Assembly: GCA_021849525.1 (NCBI GenBank)
Contig: JAJZSS010000125.1
Location: 1-5,914, forward strand
Origin: Chloroflexota bacterium
GTDB taxonomy: Bacteria > Chloroflexota > Anaerolineae > Anaerolineales > UBA4823
Reading direction: 5' to 3'
Length of the DNA stretch: 5,914 nt
Part shown: positions 1 through 5,467 of the stretch, piece by piece
Numbering within the stretch: position 1 is the stretch's first letter
How the letters are laid out: each line of letters begins with the position of its first letter
Position numbers and translations under genes: made by a program
The notes under the pieces: generated by a model
The model's database searches: none
The model's input: only the letters and a program-made list of their open reading frames with translations
Told to the model about the DNA's origin: nothing

Positions 1-16
1 CAAGATCTTGGACTAA
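1..16 (+). CDS. tuf: C-terminal end of probable elongation factor Tu (partial)
   Basis: Only the last codons are present: AAG ATC TTG GAC TAA, read from base 2, give Lys-Ile-Leu-Asp-stop. EF-Tu proteins commonly end in a ...TKIL/I-E/D tail, and tuf is the usual gene just upstream of rpsJ where the str and S10 clusters are joined. The stop codon is 8 bases before the rpsJ start and overlaps its weak ribosome binding site. Four residues cannot identify a protein alone, so this call rests mainly on gene order and is moderate at best. Confidence 0.5.
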
Positions 17-24
17 GGTGTAGT

Positions 25-333
25 ATGGCAAAGCAAAAGATCCGCATCCGCCTCAAGGCATATGATCATCGCGTGCTTGACCAGTCGGCCAAGCGTATTG
101 TTGAGACCGCCGAACGCACTGGCGCCCGAGTAATTGGTCCTGTACCCTTGCCAACTCGGATAGAAAGGTTTACAATACGGCGCTCGACTTTTATCGACAA
201 AGATTCACACGAGCACTTTGAAATTCGCACTCACAACCGTCTGATCGATGTTTTGGAGCCAGACTCCAAAACCATCGACATGCTTATGCGTCTGAATCTG
301 CCAGCGGGTGTGGACATCGAAATTAAAATTTAG
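25..333 (+). CDS. rpsJ: 30S ribosomal protein S10 (NusE)
   Basis: S10 binds the 3' domain of 16S rRNA in the 30S head. As NusE it also pairs with NusB in transcription antitermination and contacts NusG. The 102-residue protein has the usual length. It starts [16 protein letters not shown], has the GPVPLPT turn at residues 38-44 leading into the long ribosome-binding loop (about 45-66), and has the [12 protein letters not shown] block at 65-76. The ATG at 25 is preceded by AAGGTG at 15-20, close to the start (4 bases) and overlapping the upstream stop, which suggests coupling to the previous gene. It opens the S10 gene order. A 194-base spacer then separates it from rplC, which is unusual for the first joint of this operon. 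Confidence 0.98.
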   Translation: MAKQKIRIRLKAYDHRVLDQSAKRIVETAERTGARVIGPVPLPTRIERFTIRRSTFIDKDSHEHFEIRTHNRLIDVLEPDSKTIDMLMRLNLPAGVDIEIKI

Positions 334-346
334 TTTGTAAGAAATC

Positions 347-384
347 GCGCGTAGGGCTCTGGGAGAGTACCAAGCCCTACGCGT
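347..384 (+). repeat. Long inverted repeat (11-bp perfect stem) after rpsJ
   Basis: CGCGTAGGGCT at 348-358 is the exact reverse complement of AGCCCTACGCG at 373-383, and G347-T384 could add a wobble pair. The 14-base loop may close further through TGG (360-362) with CCA (370-372) across a bulged C359, leaving a GAGAGTA heptaloop. It lies 14 bases after the rpsJ stop. The right arm is followed by TTGTGGGC, not a T-run, so it is not a canonical intrinsic terminator on the + strand. It may be an mRNA stabiliser, an RNase III site, an attenuator part or an r-protein binding site; the sequence does not decide which. Confidence 0.8.
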
Positions 385-411
385 TGTGGGCTGCGTAAGA
401 GCAGTTCTGGC

Positions 412-438
412 GGCAAACCCCTAATCTGATGCTTTGCC
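412..438 (+). repeat. Inverted repeat in the rpsJ-rplC spacer
   Basis: GGCAAA at 412-417 pairs perfectly with TTTGCC at 433-438 around a 15-base loop. It is the third of four potential hairpins in the spacer. With a 6-bp stem and a large loop it is only modestly stable alone; its interest is its place in a serial array. Confidence 0.5.
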
Positions 439-463
439 CCAGGCTGACTGACTGCGTTGCGCT

Positions 464-497
464 CAGGGATGATGCAGCCAAGCCCTGGCTGACAGTC
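464..497 (+). repeat. Competing inverted repeats upstream of the rplC ribosome binding site
   Basis: CAGCCA (475-480) pairs with TGGCTG (486-491) around a 5-base AGCCC loop, extended by TG (473-474) with CA (493-494) past a bulged A492. The same segment can instead pair CAGGG (464-468) with CCCTG (483-487), or CCAGG (439-443) with CCTGG (484-488). GACTG (446-450) can pair with CAGTC (493-497). These pairings exclude one another in part, as expected of a switchable leader, but short alternatives also arise by chance. The 3' edge is 17 bases upstream of the AGGAG box of rplC. Confidence 0.4.
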
Positions 498-527
498 CCG
501 TAAAATTTTTGATAGGAGAAAACCGAG

Positions 528-1160
528 ATGTTGAAAGGGCTCATTGGCAAGAAAGTCGGCATGACCCAGATTTTCGATGCTACCGGATCTGCTATACCGG
601 TTACGCTAATCGAAGCTGGGCCTTGCTATGTCACCCAGGTGCGCACTGTGGAATCGGAAGGATATTCTGCTGTGCAATTGGGTTTCGCGGAAGCCAAGCC
701 GAAACGCCTCACTGGTGGTCAGCTAGGGCACCTCAAGCGCAATAATCTCCCTCCATTGCGCTTTTTGCGCGAATTCCGGGAGAAAGATCCTGGTGTTAAA
801 GAAGGTGATGTACTCAACGTTGGTGAGGTCTTTGCCGTTGGCGAGCACATCGATGTCATCGGCACCAGTAAAGGTAAGGGGTTTGCAGGTGCGATGAAGC
901 GTTATCATTTCCGCGGTGGTCCTGCTACGCACGGTCAGTCAGACCGCCAGCGTTCGCCAGGCTCGCGTGGCTCCGGCACCACCCCCGGTCGCGTTTATAA
1001 AGGCGCGCGAGGCCCGGGTCATATGGGCCATGATCGTGTGACCACGCAGAATCTGGTCGTTGCGCTGGTTGATGCGGAGCGCAACCTTTTAGGCGTGCGC
1101 GGTTCCGTGCCGGGTCCCAAAGGTGGGCTGGTCGTAATCAAGGGTGCACGGAAGCAGTAG
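528..1160 (+). CDS. rplC: 50S ribosomal protein L3
   Basis: L3 is a primary 23S rRNA binder. It starts 50S assembly, and its long central extension reaches toward the peptidyl transferase centre. The 210-residue protein begins MLKGLIGKKVGMTQIFD, a textbook L3 start. The conserved core runs from about GTSKGKGFAGAMKR (112-124) through HGQSDRQRSPGS (135-146), GTTPGRVYKG (150-159) and GHMGHDRVTTQNL (164-176) to the closing VDAERNLLGVRGSVPGPKG (181-199). The ATG at 528 has AGGAG at 514-518, 9 bases away. In E. coli the glutamine of the GQMG motif is methylated by PrmB; here that position is His165, so that modification cannot occur at this site. PGSRGSG has Arg where many L3 proteins have Ile. The spacer after it is 75 bases. 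Confidence 0.98.
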   Translation: MLKGLIGKKVGMTQIFDATGSAIPVTLIEAGPCYVTQVRTVESEGYSAVQLGFAEAKPKRLTGGQLGHLKRNNLPPLRFLREFREKDPGVKEGDVLNVGEVFAVGEHIDVIGTSKGKGFAGAMKRYHFRGGPATHGQSDRQRSPGSRGSGTTPGRVYKGARGPGHMGHDRVTTQNLVVALVDAERNLLGVRGSVPGPKGGLVVIKGARKQ

Positions 1161-1235
1161 TTGGGTGCGAACTGTCCAACCAGCCAGTGCACTTATGCCT
1201 GAACTGGGCGGCGGCTCAAATGGAGAGATGCTACC
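1161..1235 (+). other. rplC-rplD spacer with small competing hairpins
   Basis: This 75-base spacer has no gene or recognisable promoter. CCAGT (1184-1188) pairs with ACTGG (1203-1207) around a 14-base loop. The same CCAGT could instead pair its CAGT with ACTG at 1171-1174, because GAACTG occurs twice (1169-1174 and 1201-1206). GGAGAG at 1222-1227 is the rplD ribosome binding site, 8 bases before the ATG. An out-of-frame ATG at 1228 lies between them and is unlikely to be used. Confidence 0.45.
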
Positions 1236-1865
1236 ATGGAAGTTGATGTTGTAAATATGGAAGGTGAGAAGGTCAACACGCTGGATCTCCCAGCGGCGAT
1301 CTTTGAAGCCCCAATTAATGTAGATTTGATGCACCAGGCTTATGTTCGCCAGCTGGCAAATGCCCGCCTGGGCACCCACAAAACGAAAACCCGCAGCGAA
1401 GTCTCGGGTGGCGGTCGCAAGCCCTGGCGCCAAAAAGGCACCGGGCGAGCGCGCCAGGGTTCAATTCGTTCGGCGCAGTGGGTGGGTGGTGGAAAAATTC
1501 ATACCCCACGGCCTCGCGATTACACTTTGGAAATGCCGCGTCAGATGCGCCGGGCAGCATTAAGGTCGGCTCTGAGTGTCAAGGCAGCCGCGAAGGAAAT
1601 TGTGCTGGTAGACGCTCTGGCACTGGTGGAAGGCAAGACCCGACTGATGGCAAAAGCGCTGAATACCCTGGTAGGTGAAAACAGCGCCCTGGTTTTAATC
1701 CCCAATAATGGCGAAGAATTCGAGCTGGTTGTACGCGCTTCGAATAACTTGCCAGAAGCGAAAACGCTCCTGGCGACATATCTGAATGTCCGCGATCTGC
1801 TGGGTTACGACCGGCTCGTCATGCCCGTCCAGGCTGTTGATGTGCTTGTTTCTTATTTAGGATAG
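1236..1865 (+). CDS. rplD: 50S ribosomal protein L4
   Basis: L4 binds 23S rRNA domain I early in assembly and sends a loop into the nascent-peptide tunnel constriction. In E. coli it also represses its own S10 operon. The protein has 209 residues and starts [13 protein letters not shown], the usual L4 opening. The tunnel loop is clear: the [21 protein letters not shown] region (56-76), where Lys67 corresponds to E. coli Lys63, a macrolide-resistance position. The globular part then continues through IHTPRPRDY (88-96) to the C-terminal Rossmann-like domain. GGAGAG sits 8 bases before the ATG at 1236; the in-frame ATG at 1257 would cut off conserved residues. rplW begins 12 bases after the stop. 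Whether L4 is a repressor here cannot be told from the sequence. Confidence 0.98.
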   Translation: MEVDVVNMEGEKVNTLDLPAAIFEAPINVDLMHQAYVRQLANARLGTHKTKTRSEVSGGGRKPWRQKGTGRARQGSIRSAQWVGGGKIHTPRPRDYTLEMPRQMRRAALRSALSVKAAAKEIVLVDALALVEGKTRLMAKALNTLVGENSALVLIPNNGEEFELVVRASNNLPEAKTLLATYLNVRDLLGYDRLVMPVQAVDVLVSYLG

Positions 1866-1867
1866 GT

Positions 1868-1872
1868 GGAGG
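1868..1872 (+). promoter_or_regulatory. Ribosome binding site that decides the rplW start
   Basis: GGAGG at 1868-1872 lies 5 bases before the ATG at 1878. A GTG at 1866, in frame, could extend rplW by four codons, but it has the Shine-Dalgarno sequence inside its own coding region and no good one upstream. The ATG is therefore the better start. Confidence 0.85.
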
Positions 1873-1877
1873 GAGCC

Positions 1878-2180
1878 ATGACGACTATCTATGATGTGCT
1901 TCGCCGCCCGCTGGTGACTGAAAAATCGAACTATCAGAATAGCGATTTACACCAGTATGTATTCGAGGTGGCCGGTTTTGCGACCAAAAATATGATTAAG
2001 GACGCGGTTGAAACTTTGTTCGATGTCAATGTGCTCCGGGTAAATGTGATGCATATGCCCGCCAAGCGCACTCGGCGCGCCAAGAGCCGCCGGGTAATGG
2101 TTCGTCGCAGCAGCTTCAAAAAAGCGATTGTTACTTTGGCTTCTGGCGATACCATTGACGTGTTTGAAGGAGTTAAGTAA
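1878..2180 (+). CDS. rplW: 50S ribosomal protein L23
   Basis: L23 sits at the polypeptide exit of the tunnel and is the docking site for trigger factor and SRP. From the ATG at 1878 the protein has 100 residues, the normal bacterial length. It opens [17 protein letters not shown]; Glu15 in the TEK motif corresponds to E. coli Glu18, the trigger-factor contact. The basic loop [18 protein letters not shown] (62-79) is the rRNA-binding extension, followed by [17 protein letters not shown]. It starts 12 bases after rplD, and its TAA stop shares one base with the rplB ATG (TAATG), so L23 and L2 translation are probably coupled. A GTG four codons upstream was rejected because it overlaps the ribosome binding site. 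Confidence 0.97.
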   Translation: MTTIYDVLRRPLVTEKSNYQNSDLHQYVFEVAGFATKNMIKDAVETLFDVNVLRVNVMHMPAKRTRRAKSRRVMVRRSSFKKAIVTLASGDTIDVFEGVK

Positions 2181-3016
2181 TGGCCGTCAAGAAATATAAA
2201 CCAACTACTCCCGGAACCCGGGGGATGACGGGATACACCTTCGAAGAGATTACCAAAACAACTCCCGAGCGGGCTCTCATTCGCCCGCTGCGCAGGACGG
2301 GTGGGCGTAATGCTCAAGGTAAAATAACCGTCCGTCATCACGGCGGTGGGACTCGCCAGTTTATCCGCCTGATAGACTTCAAGCGCGATAAGTACGGTAT
2401 TCCCGCTCGTGTAGCCGCGATTGAATATGATCCAAACCGCACTGCTCGCCTGGCATTACTATTCTATGCCGATGGTGAGAAGCGCTACATCGTTGCACCG
2501 CTGGATCTCCGGGTGGGCGATACGGTTATCTCCGGCCCTACTGCCGAAGTACGGCCTGGTAATAACCTGCCGATTTCCAATATTCCGATTGGCACCCTGG
2601 TGCACAATGTGGAGTTGAAAGAGGGGAAGGGCGGGCAGCTGGTGCGAGCGGCTGGCGCAGCCGCGCAGCTAATGGCAAAAGAAGGCGATTATGCCCAGGT
2701 GCGTATGCCATCGGGTGAAGTTCGCCTGGTTCGCCAGACTTGTTACGCCACGATCGGTCAGGTCGGCAATCTGGATCACGGTAATATCAAATTGGGTAAA
2801 GCTGGGCGAAAGCGCCATCTGGGTATTCGCCCGACCGTGCGGGGTACTGCAATGAGCCCCCGCGACCATCCACACGGTGGTGGTGAAGGCCGCCAGCCGG
2901 TGGGTATGCCTAGCCCGAAGAGCCCCTGGGGTAAGCCTACCATGGGCAAGAAGACCCGCCACAATAAAGAGACGGATCAGTACATTGTCCGCCGCCGCGG
3001 GAAGAAGCGTCGCTAA
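2180..3016 (+). CDS. rplB: 50S ribosomal protein L2
   Basis: L2 is one of the most conserved ribosomal proteins. It is needed for subunit joining and contributes to the environment of the peptidyl transferase centre. The 278-residue protein starts [21 protein letters not shown]. The N-terminal OB-fold RNA-binding region includes [15 protein letters not shown] (43-57). The SH3-like domain follows, with [16 protein letters not shown] (169-184). The L2 signature [19 protein letters not shown] (220-238) carries the conserved histidines 230 and 232; the position of E. coli His229, implicated in peptidyl transfer, falls here. The C-terminus [20 protein letters not shown] is typically basic. AAGGAG at 2167-2172 lies 7 bases before the ATG, inside the end of rplW. 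A 73-base spacer follows. Confidence 0.98.
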   Translation: MAVKKYKPTTPGTRGMTGYTFEEITKTTPERALIRPLRRTGGRNAQGKITVRHHGGGTRQFIRLIDFKRDKYGIPARVAAIEYDPNRTARLALLFYADGEKRYIVAPLDLRVGDTVISGPTAEVRPGNNLPISNIPIGTLVHNVELKEGKGGQLVRAAGAAAQLMAKEGDYAQVRMPSGEVRLVRQTCYATIGQVGNLDHGNIKLGKAGRKRHLGIRPTVRGTAMSPRDHPHGGGEGRQPVGMPSPKSPWGKPTMGKKTRHNKETDQYIVRRRGKKRR

Positions 3017-3089
3017 GACAGAACAGAGGGAGTATCTGAGGCTTTGCTTGTAGCCTGAGGCTCCCAGTTGACGAGTTGGAGAGTACAAA
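3017..3089 (+). other. rplB-rpsS spacer with a two-part hairpin
   Basis: The 73-base spacer can fold around its centre. GGGAG (3028-3032) pairs with CTCCC (3061-3065) as an outer stem. AGGCT (3039-3043) pairs with AGCCT (3052-3056) as an inner stem, with 6 and 4 unpaired bases between them. CTGAGGCT occurs twice (3036-3043 and 3055-3062). No T-run follows, so it is not an obvious terminator. The rpsS ribosome binding site GGAG (3078-3081) lies outside the fold. A function is not established. Confidence 0.5.
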
Positions 3090-3374
3090 ATGGGACGATC
3101 TTTGAAAAAAGGGCCCTTTATTTCGCCGAAACTGCTTCAGAAGGTTGAGGCGATGAATGATCGTGGCGAGAAAAAGGTGGTACGGACCTGGAGCCGGACC
3201 AGCACAATCTTTCCTCAGATGGTAGGGCACACAATCGCCGTGCATGACGGCCGCAGACATGTGCCGATTTACATCACTGAGAATATGGTTGGGCATAAAC
3301 TGGGTGAATTTGCTCCTACCCGCACTTTCCGTGGCCATCTTTCTGAGAAGAAAACAGTCAGGAAAGGAGCGTAA
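3090..3374 (+). CDS. rpsS: 30S ribosomal protein S19
   Basis: S19 lies in the 30S head beside S13, contacting 16S rRNA and taking part in the intersubunit bridge near the A-site tRNA. The 94-residue protein starts [20 protein letters not shown] and carries [20 protein letters not shown] (34-53). The S19 signature follows at [20 protein letters not shown] (58-77), then RTFRGH (78-83). The ATG at 3090 has GGAG at 3078-3081, 8 bases upstream. The stop is 3 bases before the rplV start, and the rplV ribosome binding site lies in the last rpsS codons, so S19 and L22 are likely translated as a pair. Confidence 0.98.
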   Translation: MGRSLKKGPFISPKLLQKVEAMNDRGEKKVVRTWSRTSTIFPQMVGHTIAVHDGRRHVPIYITENMVGHKLGEFAPTRTFRGHLSEKKTVRKGA

Positions 3375-3377
3375 GTC

Positions 3378-3722
3378 ATGGAAACAGATATCCGGGCTTA
3401 TGCTCGTAATGTCGCGATTTCCGCTCAGAAAGTACGCCTGGTTATCGACCTGGTGCGAGGCAAGGAAGTTGTTAAAGCGCTCGACTTGCTGAAATTCACT
3501 CCCAATCGCGCTGCCCATCCAGTCTCAAAGGTGCTGGCTTCGGCAATGGCAAATGGCGAAGAGAATTTTGGCGTCAGCCGCGATGATATGTATGTTTACC
3601 GTATTTTTGCTGATGAAGCGCCTACCCGGAAATGGCGGAAGTTTGGGGCGCGTGGCCGGTTCAAACCCTGGTTGCGCCGTACTTCGCACATTACGGTTAT
3701 CCTGCGGGAGCGGGAAAGTTAG
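3378..3722 (+). CDS. rplV: 50S ribosomal protein L22
   Basis: L22 binds all 23S rRNA domains; its extended beta-hairpin lines the exit tunnel opposite L4 and helps sense stalling peptides and macrolides. The protein has 114 residues. It opens METDIRAYARNVAISAQKVR, has the KALDLLKFTPNRAAHPVSKVLASAMANGE helical body (34-62, given here only for location), and ends with the hairpin at about 82-107 closed by RRTSHITV (100-107). The hairpin tip reads KFGARGRFKPW (88-98), where well-known relatives have a PRARGRA or PRAKGRA core; E. coli Arg88 aligns to Gly90 while the basic residues aligned with Lys90 and Arg92 remain. AAAGGAG at 3363-3369 gives an 8-base spacing to the ATG. A 60-base spacer follows. 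Confidence 0.97.
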   Translation: METDIRAYARNVAISAQKVRLVIDLVRGKEVVKALDLLKFTPNRAAHPVSKVLASAMANGEENFGVSRDDMYVYRIFADEAPTRKWRKFGARGRFKPWLRRTSHITVILRERES

Positions 3723-3782
3723 ATTTGATGAGTGCAACCCTCCTGCCGCAGGTGGGAAAGGTTGAGCTCTCAAGGAGATGCT
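3723..3782 (+). other. rplV-rpsC spacer with a compact hairpin
   Basis: The 60-base spacer can form CCC (3738-3740) with GGG (3754-3756), a T-T mismatch, then CCT (3742-3744) with AGG (3750-3752), closing a GCCGC loop. CAACC (3735-3739) with GGTTG (3760-3764) is an alternative outer pairing. TTGA (3762-3765) with TCAA (3770-3773) touches the rpsC ribosome binding site (AAGGAG, 3772-3777) by two bases. These are short pairings of uncertain stability. No promoter or terminator is seen. Confidence 0.4.
3772..3777 (+). promoter_or_regulatory. Ribosome binding site that decides the rpsC start
   Basis: AAGGAG at 3772-3777 lies 5 bases before the ATG at 3783. The frame is open further upstream to an ATG-like start at 3732, but those 17 residues do not resemble S3 and the Shine-Dalgarno sequence would fall within them. 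The conserved MGRKVHPIG start confirms 3783. Confidence 0.9.
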
Positions 3783-4460
3783 ATGGGTCGTAAAGTACAT
3801 CCAATCGGTTATCGTCTCAAGATCAACAAGACCTGGGAAGGTCGCTGGTACGCTGAAGGCGAAGAGTATGTAAACAACTTGCACCAGGACTTTGCATTGC
3901 GCGATCTGGTACGTAAAGAAGCGGACCGCGCTGGTGTTTCCCGAATTGAAATTGAACGCTTCCCTGGCAAAGCGAAGATTGTCGTTCACACGGCCAAACC
4001 GGGTATTCTGATCGGGCGCAAAGGCGAGAACGTGAAAAAACTGCGCCAGAGCCTGGAAGCCATGTTGGGAAAGAAAATTGATCTCGAGATCAAAGAAATC
4101 AAATCGCCTGACCTGGACGCATACCTGGTTGCCCGAAATATCGCCGATCAGCTCGAACGGCGCATCAGCTACCAGCGCGCGATGAAACGTGCTCTGCAGC
4201 AGGCGATGCGGCAAGGCGGACAGGGTATTCGGGTGGAAGTTTCCGGACGTTTGAGCGGTGCTGAAATGGCCCGCACCGTGAATATGCGCGACGGGCGCGT
4301 CCCACGCCAGACCCTCCGGGCAGATATCGATTACGCCATGTCTGAAGCCCTGACGACTTATGGTCGGATTGGAGTAAAGGTGTGGGTGTATAAAGGCGAG
4401 AAATTGGCCGAGGTGGAAGAACGGGTTGAGTCCACTGACGGTGTATACGTCAGCGAATAG
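3783..4460 (+). CDS. rpsC: 30S ribosomal protein S3
   Basis: S3 forms part of the mRNA entry site of the 30S subunit and, with S4 and S5, the mRNA helicase. From the ATG at 3783 the protein has 225 residues and starts [20 protein letters not shown]. The N-terminal type II KH domain has its GxxG loop as GRKG (78-81), following KPGILI. The C-terminal S3 domain has [15 protein letters not shown] (151-165), then [19 protein letters not shown] (171-189) and [14 protein letters not shown] (193-206). At the E. coli helicase residues Arg131, Arg132 and Lys135, this protein has Gln131, Arg132 and Lys135 (SYQRAMKR). It lacks the longer basic C-terminal tail of E. coli S3. A 91-base spacer separates it from rplP. 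Confidence 0.98.
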   Translation: MGRKVHPIGYRLKINKTWEGRWYAEGEEYVNNLHQDFALRDLVRKEADRAGVSRIEIERFPGKAKIVVHTAKPGILIGRKGENVKKLRQSLEAMLGKKIDLEIKEIKSPDLDAYLVARNIADQLERRISYQRAMKRALQQAMRQGGQGIRVEVSGRLSGAEMARTVNMRDGRVPRQTLRADIDYAMSEALTTYGRIGVKVWVYKGEKLAEVEERVESTDGVYVSE

Positions 4461-4551
4461 AAGGTCGGTAGCTTGCCAGTTGCCTCAAGGCGTGGCCTGC
4501 AAGGGCTGATCCAGGCAAAACAGCGAGCGAGATCGTAGCGAGGTTGTCATC
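4461..4551 (+). other. rpsC-rplP spacer with inverted repeats
   Basis: This 91-base spacer holds no gene. TTGCCT (4480-4485) is a perfect complement of AGGCAA (4513-4518). Alternatives are GCCTG (4495-4499) with CAGGC (4512-4516), and a small GCC-TCAA-GGC hairpin (4482-4491 region). The pairings share bases and cannot all form. GAGG at 4540-4543 is a weak ribosome binding site 8 bases before the rplP ATG. No intrinsic terminator or promoter is evident. Confidence 0.4.
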
Positions 4552-4974
4552 ATGTTAATGCCAAAACGTGTAAAGTGGCGCAAGCAAATGCGCGGCCGCA
4601 TGAAGGGCAAAGCTCAACGGGGTGCAGAAATCGCCTTTGGCGATTACGCCCTCCAGGCGTTAGAGCCTGGCTGGGTTTCAGCACGCCAGATTGAAGCAGC
4701 TCGACGTGCGATTGTACGCGCGATGCGTCGTCGTGGAAAATTCTGGATCCGGATCTTCCCAGACAAACCGATTACCCAAAAACCAGCTGAAACCCGGATG
4801 GGTAAAGGGAAAGGTAATGTGGAGTACTGGGCGGCAGTTGTCAAGCCAGGCCGGATTATGTTTGAAGTGGGTGGTGGTTTGCCTGAGGATATTTCGAAGG
4901 AAGCTTTACGGCTCGCCCAGTATAAATTAGCGATTAAAACCCGCATTATCACCCGTGAGGCAGGAGGCGAATAA
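4552..4974 (+). CDS. rplP: 50S ribosomal protein L16
   Basis: L16 is a late-assembling protein that contacts the A-site tRNA elbow and stabilises the peptidyl transferase region. The 140-residue protein starts [19 protein letters not shown], and the MLMPKR opening is common in the family, favouring the ATG at 4552 over the ATG two codons later at 4558. It has ISARQ-like [21 protein letters not shown] (42-62, described by its ends), [25 protein letters not shown] in 64-88, and the closing [16 protein letters not shown] (90-105). Arg82 in ETRMGKGKG aligns with E. coli Arg81, which YcfD hydroxylates; whether it is modified here is unknown. Its TAA shares one base with the rpmC ATG. Confidence 0.97.
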   Translation: MLMPKRVKWRKQMRGRMKGKAQRGAEIAFGDYALQALEPGWVSARQIEAARRAIVRAMRRRGKFWIRIFPDKPITQKPAETRMGKGKGNVEYWAAVVKPGRIMFEVGGGLPEDISKEALRLAQYKLAIKTRIITREAGGE

Positions 4975-5186
4975 TGGCTAAGGTTAATATTCCCGCCCTG
5001 ACGACGGATGAATTGAATTCAAAGCTGAATGATGCACGCGAAGAGTTGATGAAGCTGCGTTTCCAACAGGCGACCGGTGAGTTAAGTGACACGACCCGTC
5101 TGGAGATTACACGCCGCTTGATCGCCCGCCTGCTGACAGAGCTGAACCAGCGCAATCGGGCAGCTCAAATGGAGAGTGAGTCATGA
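4974..5186 (+). CDS. rpmC: 50S ribosomal protein L29
   Basis: L29 is a small antiparallel helical protein near the tunnel exit, next to L23. The 70-residue protein matches the family: a short N-terminal segment [18 protein letters not shown], then helix one with AREELMKLRFQQATGEL (21-37), the turn SDTTRLE (38-44) and helix two ITRRLIARLLTELNQR (45-60). AGGAGG at 4962-4967 lies 6 bases before the ATG, inside the rplP end, and the gene overlaps the rplP stop by one base. Its TGA overlaps the rpsQ ATG as ATGA, so L16, L29 and S17 are probably coupled in translation. Confidence 0.97.
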   Translation: MAKVNIPALTTDELNSKLNDAREELMKLRFQQATGELSDTTRLEITRRLIARLLTELNQRNRAAQMESES

Positions 5187-5467
5187 ACCAGCGTCGCCGT
5201 CTGACTGGTGTTGTCATCAGCAATAAGATGGAAAAATCGGTTGTGGTAGAAATTTCCCGTACTTACCGCCACCGCTTATATAAGAAAGTAGTCCATATCC
5301 GCAAGCGCCTGATGGCCCATGACGAGCTTGGCTGCCAGCCGGGAGACTCGGTGCAAATTGTGGAAAGCCAGCCAATTTCGAAAATGAAAAAATGGGTGGT
5401 TGAGGCGATTTTGCGCCGCGATGAGGCGACTGGTGATGCGATTACTGAGAAGGAGGCGGGGGCATGA
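5183..5467 (+). CDS. rpsQ: 30S ribosomal protein S17
   Basis: S17 is an OB-fold primary binder of the 5' domain of 16S rRNA, important for early 30S assembly. The 94-residue protein opens [20 protein letters not shown]; the GVV.S.KM.K.VVV strand pattern (9-22) and the [20 protein letters not shown] loop (29-48) are characteristic. The signature [18 protein letters not shown] lies at 54-71. Residues from about 80 to 94 (acidic, ending EKEAGA) form a short tail beyond the conserved domain. GGAG at 5171-5174 serves its start. The last codons contain AAGGAGG for rplN, and the ATGA overlap joins S17 directly to L14, the classical S10-spc boundary. Confidence 0.97.
   Translation: MNQRRRLTGVVISNKMEKSVVVEISRTYRHRLYKKVVHIRKRLMAHDELGCQPGDSVQIVESQPISKMKKWVVEAILRRDEATGDAITEKEAGA

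Larger units (their letters stand above)
334..527 (+). promoter_or_regulatory. Structured rpsJ-rplC spacer, candidate leader or processing RNA
   Basis: This 194-base stretch has no plausible gene. On the + strand it contains four potential hairpins in series. The first is an 11-bp perfect stem (348-358 with 373-383). The second is a weaker stem (388-394 with 401-407, two G-U pairs). The third is GGCAAA (412-417) with TTTGCC (433-438). The fourth is CAGCCA (475-480) with TGGCTG (486-491), extendable to TG/CA past a bulged A. An A/T-rich tract (501-510) follows, then AGGAG at 514-518, 9 bases before the rplC ATG. No strong promoter is visible: TAAAAT at 501-506 resembles a -10 box but has no matching -35. 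A regulatory role is inferred from structure and position only. Confidence 0.5.

Noticed and set aside
359..370. Resemblance of the hairpin loop CTGGGAGAGTAC to a 16S rRNA segment (CUGGGGAGUAC) and to a scrambled sarcin-ricin loop, suggesting rRNA mimicry
   Set aside because: The match is about eleven bases with a mismatch or insertion and the order of the sarcin-ricin elements is wrong; this is within chance and neither S10 nor L3 is known to bind that 16S segment.
348..390. Intrinsic transcription terminator after rpsJ
   Set aside because: The stem is strong, but TTGTGGGC follows instead of a T-run. On the opposite strand the downstream sequence is only mildly T-rich and there is no convergent gene to terminate.
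501..506. Internal promoter for rplC (TAAAAT as a -10 box)
   Set aside because: No -35-like hexamer sits at a suitable distance; the A/T-rich tract is equally well explained as an unstructured region before the ribosome binding site.
377..562. 61-codon open frame on the - strand across the rpsJ-rplC spacer
   Set aside because: It overlaps the rplC start, resembles no known family by eye, and its existence is explained by the G+C-rich inverted repeats in the spacer.
1478..1678. Small + strand frames inside rplD (also 1342-1563)
   Set aside because: They lie in other frames of a conserved gene and have no own ribosome binding site or family resemblance.
3732..3782. Upstream extension of rpsC by 17 codons
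   Set aside because: The extension has no S3 similarity, contains the Shine-Dalgarno sequence, and the conserved MGRKVHPIG start at 3783 fits the family.
3525..4214. 229-codon open frame on the - strand opposite rplV and rpsC
   Set aside because: It is long but lies wholly antisense to two strongly conserved genes, crosses their spacer, and shows no recognisable domain; antisense open frames are common in genes with this codon use.
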